Shown: piece after piece, positions 13,347 through 15,475 of the stretch
Layout: the number at the start of each line of letters is the position of its first letter
Position numbering within the stretch: the first letter of the stretch is position 1
Assembly (NCBI GenBank): GCA_945870115.1
Contig: CAMBRH010000047.1
Location: 1-15,475, forward strand
Reading direction: 5' to 3'
Length of the DNA: 15,475 nt
Source of the DNA: Chitinophaga pinensis
GTDB lineage: Bacteria > Bacteroidota > Bacteroidia > Flavobacteriales_D > Crocinitomicaceae
The notes under the pieces: generated by a model
What the model saw: only the letters and a program-made list of their open reading frames with translations
Told to the model about the DNA's origin: nothing
Databases searched by the model: none
Program-made: the position numbers and the translations under genes

Positions 13347-15229
13347 ATTTTGACAGCCGAAAATATGTCGTAATAATCTTTTTTATATTAATTGGGATTA
13401 TTTATTCTTCAAGGCTTTTTTACATGCAAATAATTGATGATAGTTGGACTTTAAGAGCTGCTGAAATTTCCGAAAAACGTGTCCTGATTACACCGCCAAG
13501 AGGAGTTGTTTTTGATCGAAAAGGGAAAAAAATTGTAACAAATAGAACTTATTACAATTTAATGATGGTTGAAGAAAACATCAAAAATTTTGATACTGTT
13601 TCCTTTGCAAAATTAATTGGATGGAGCCCAGAAAAAGTAAAATACCGTTTTAAAGAAATTGTTCGTGGTGAAGGTAAATATTATAGTAAAATTACAGGTA
13701 AAACTACTCCAAATTACCAAAAAATCAGACCCTACCCTTTTGTAAAAGAATTGACAATTGACGAAATGTCTGTCATTGCTCCTTATTTAGAAAATTATCC
13801 AGGATTTTATGAAGAAATAACTTCTATGAGATCCTACCCTTTCTCTAATGCGGCAAATATTTTAGGTTATCTTTCTGAGGTAAATGCTGATGATATTAAA
13901 GAAGATAAATTTTACAAATCAGGAGATAATATTGGAAAAGCTGGAATTGAAAAGTTTTATGAAAAAGATTTAAGAGGAAGAAAAGGTGTACACTACATTG
14001 TAACTTCGGCAATGAATAACGTAATTGAAGCTTATGCAGGTGGAAAATATGATACTACAGCAAAGCAAGGCCCTGCCCTAAGACTCGGAGTTGACATCGA
14101 GCTGCAAGCTTATGGTGAAAAATTAATGGTCAACAAGAGAGGTTGTATCGTTGCAATCGAGCCAAAATCTGGAGAAATTTTAGCTTTAGTTTCTGCTCCA
14201 TCCTTTGATCCAAACTTATTTGTTGGAAATAGAAATATTTCCCTAAATTATCCAAAATTAGTTTTAGATCCCGATAAACCATTATATCCAAGACCTTTAG
14301 CTGCTGAATATCCTCCCGGTTCAATTTTAAAATTAGTTCAATCATTAATTGGATTGCAAGAAGGAGTAATTACTATTGAATCAGGTTTTCCGTGTAATAA
14401 AAGTATTGTTGGTTGCCACAATCACCCCATGGCAACAGATTTAAAAAAGGCGGTGCAATATTCTTGCAATCCTTATTATTATGCCGTAGTGAGGAAAATA
14501 ATCCATAAAGGTAGGAAAAAAAATTTCTACGAAGATGCAGAAGCTGGTTTAAATGTTTGGGCAAAATACATGCACAGTTTTGGTTTAGGTGAAAAATTTG
14601 AAACTGACATTACTGGTTTAAGACCAGGATTAATTCCAGACTCTAAATACTATGACAAATGGTATGGTCATTTATTGTGGGCTTTTAGTACAATTCGTTC
14701 GATTTCAATAGGACAAGGAGAAGTAAAAGTTACGCCATTACAAATGGCTAATATTGCTGCAATAATTGCCAACAAAGGATGGTATTACACCCCGCATTTT
14801 GTTAGAGCAATTGGCGGACAAGGTTCAAATCCATTATTCAAAAAAGTGAATAGAACAATGGTAGATCCCATTCATTTTGATGGAATTCAAGAAGGTATGA
14901 GAAGGGTTGTAAATGAACCAAGCGGAACGGGTTCAAAAGCACGAATTAAAGGTATCACCGTTTGCGGAAAAACTGGAACAGTTCAAAATCCACAGGGGGA
15001 AGATCACTCCGTATTTTTGTGTTTTGCACCTTTAGAAAATCCCAAAATCGCTATTGCTTGTATTGTTGAAAATGCTGGTTGGGGTGGCTCTTGGGCAGCA
15101 CCAATTTGTAAGTTAATGATAGAAACTTATTTACAAGGAAAAGTAAGCGATTTAATGAAAGAAAAATCAATTATTGATGCAAATTTATTGAATGTTAAGA
15201 AAAAGAAATCGAAATATGCTATTCATTAA
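13343..15229 (+). CDS. mrdA: Penicillin-binding protein 2 (elongasome transpeptidase)
   Basis: 628 residues, normal for class B PBP2. A membrane helix (8-28) leads to the N-terminal pedestal (RVLITPPRGVVFDRKGKKIV, about 46-65, and a region with LGYLSEVNADDI), then the transpeptidase domain. All three catalytic motifs are intact: SxxK as Ser327-Ile-Leu-Lys330 after YPPG, SxN as Ser374-Cys-Asn376, and KTG at 543-545 in CGKTGTVQNP. The enzyme forms the 4-3 peptide crosslinks of lateral wall synthesis, working with the RodA glycosyltransferase and activated by MreC. Between the SxxK and SxN motifs is a Cys/His cluster (Cys351, Cys358, His359, His361) that could bind a metal, as the zinc site of proteobacterial PBP2 does; this is inference. 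It is coupled to mreD; rodA follows after 175 bases. Confidence 0.97.
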   Translation: MNFDSRKYVVIIFFILIGIIYSSRLFYMQIIDDSWTLRAAEISEKRVLITPPRGVVFDRKGKKIVTNRTYYNLMMVEENIKNFDTVSFAKLIGWSPEKVKYRFKEIVRGEGKYYSKITGKTTPNYQKIRPYPFVKELTIDEMSVIAPYLENYPGFYEEITSMRSYPFSNAANILGYLSEVNADDIKEDKFYKSGDNIGKAGIEKFYEKDLRGRKGVHYIVTSAMNNVIEAYAGGKYDTTAKQGPALRLGVDIELQAYGEKLMVNKRGCIVAIEPKSGEILALVSAPSFDPNLFVGNRNISLNYPKLVLDPDKPLYPRPLAAEYPPGSILKLVQSLIGLQEGVITIESGFPCNKSIVGCHNHPMATDLKKAVQYSCNPYYYAVVRKIIHKGRKKNFYEDAEAGLNVWAKYMHSFGLGEKFETDITGLRPGLIPDSKYYDKWYGHLLWAFSTIRSISIGQGEVKVTPLQMANIAAIIANKGWYYTPHFVRAIGGQGSNPLFKKVNRTMVDPIHFDGIQEGMRRVVNEPSGTGSKARIKGITVCGKTGTVQNPQGEDHSVFLCFAPLENPKIAIACIVENAGWGGSWAAPICKLMIETYLQGKVSDLMKEKSIIDANLLNVKKKKSKYAIH

Positions 15230-15404
15230 CAAAGACTACCAGACTTAGGACTGCAAGATAAAAGACTTTATTAATCGTTAGATAAAAATAAACATCTTTA
15301 TAAAATACTTTGTATGTTCTTCTCAAAAATAATAGTGCGTAATTTATGCTTTTGAGTAAAAAAATAAGGACAACAAGAAAAATAACAAAATAAAAAAATA
15401 AAAT
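15230..15404. other. Gap between mrdA and rodA with degenerate AGACT repeats
   Basis: No gene seen. AGACT recurs at 15234-15238, 15242-15246 and 15270-15274, with related GGACT between, a loose array resembling decayed short tandem repeats. The remainder is AT-rich with no terminator and no exact TAnnTTTG. Confidence 0.4.
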
Positions 15405-15475
15405 TTGGCAAGAGAAGTATCATTCAGTAAATCAATTGATTGGCCGCTATTTTTAGTGTTCATGCTTTTTCTATG
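15405..15475 (+). CDS. rodA: RodA, 5' end only (cut by window end)
   Basis: The last 71 bases hold 23 codons of an open frame starting at TTG 15405. An in-frame TAA at 15399-15401 lies just upstream and no ATG is available before residue 20, so TTG (read as Met) is the start. After it comes AREVSFSKSIDWPLFLVF, then a hydrophobic stretch. The IDW followed by the first membrane helix is typical of the RodA N-terminus in Bacteroidota, and the position right after mrdA fits. RodA is the SEDS-family peptidoglycan glycosyltransferase that partners PBP2. With so little sequence the name rests mostly on context plus the IDW motif. Confidence 0.75.
   Translation, partial: MAREVSFSKSIDWPLFLVFMLFL

Noticed and set aside
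15306..15312. TACTTTG as a rodA promoter element
   Set aside because: It has one spacer base instead of two between TA and TTTG and lies about 90 bases from the start.
1..15475. CRISPR array, tRNA, rRNA, insertion sequence or phage/defence module
   Set aside because: No regularly spaced repeats, cloverleaf-like sequence, transposase, integrase or known defence-protein motif was seen on either strand.

Overview
The window looks like chromosomal DNA of a Bacteroidota bacterium, most likely a member of Flavobacteriales. The DNA is very AT-rich. Genes start without Shine-Dalgarno sequences, and most intergenic regions carry a match to the Bacteroidota -7 promoter element TAnnTTTG shortly before the start codon. 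Several proteins are typical of the phylum: BatC/BatD, a DUF4403 lipoprotein, a eukaryote-like NADP isocitrate dehydrogenase, and a Bacteroidota-type MreC-MreD-PBP2-RodA cluster. The family-level placement (for example Crocinitomicaceae-like) is only a guess. I found no tRNA, rRNA, CRISPR array, insertion sequence or phage gene, so this is mainly ordinary core and envelope gene content.

Layout. 1-1322: two divergent envelope genes, a truncated minus-strand lipoprotein with a probable DUF5011 Ig-like domain and an unrecognised plus-strand lipoprotein. 1430-2738: icd as a single gene with its own promoter element and a clear intrinsic terminator. 2829-6006: a two-gene unit with overlapping reading frames, a GT-C-like multi-pass membrane protein starting at TTG and a DUF4403 lipoprotein. 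6129-7325: an OmpA-C-like secreted or outer-membrane protein with its own promoter. 7563-11031: batC and batD with overlapping stop and start, then two GNAT acetyltransferases in the same direction. 11149-11844: an unrecognised secreted protein closed by a strong terminator. 11887-15475: mreC, mreD and mrdA coupled by ATGA overlaps, then after a 175-base gap the first 23 codons of rodA, cut by the window end.

How the genes work together. mreC, mreD, mrdA and rodA encode the membrane and periplasmic part of the elongasome that drives lateral peptidoglycan synthesis; mreB is not adjacent. BatC and BatD belong to the Bat (aerotolerance-related) envelope system, whose VWA partners BatA and BatB are not in the window. 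Most other genes encode exported or membrane proteins. I do not see a convincing new multi-gene system. The points most worth a second look are the very short (possibly absent) 5' leaders, a 10-codon ORF whose stop overlaps the TTG start of the GT-C gene, an OmpA-like domain lacking the usual peptidoglycan-binding Asp, and a 7-bp tandem repeat inside batC.
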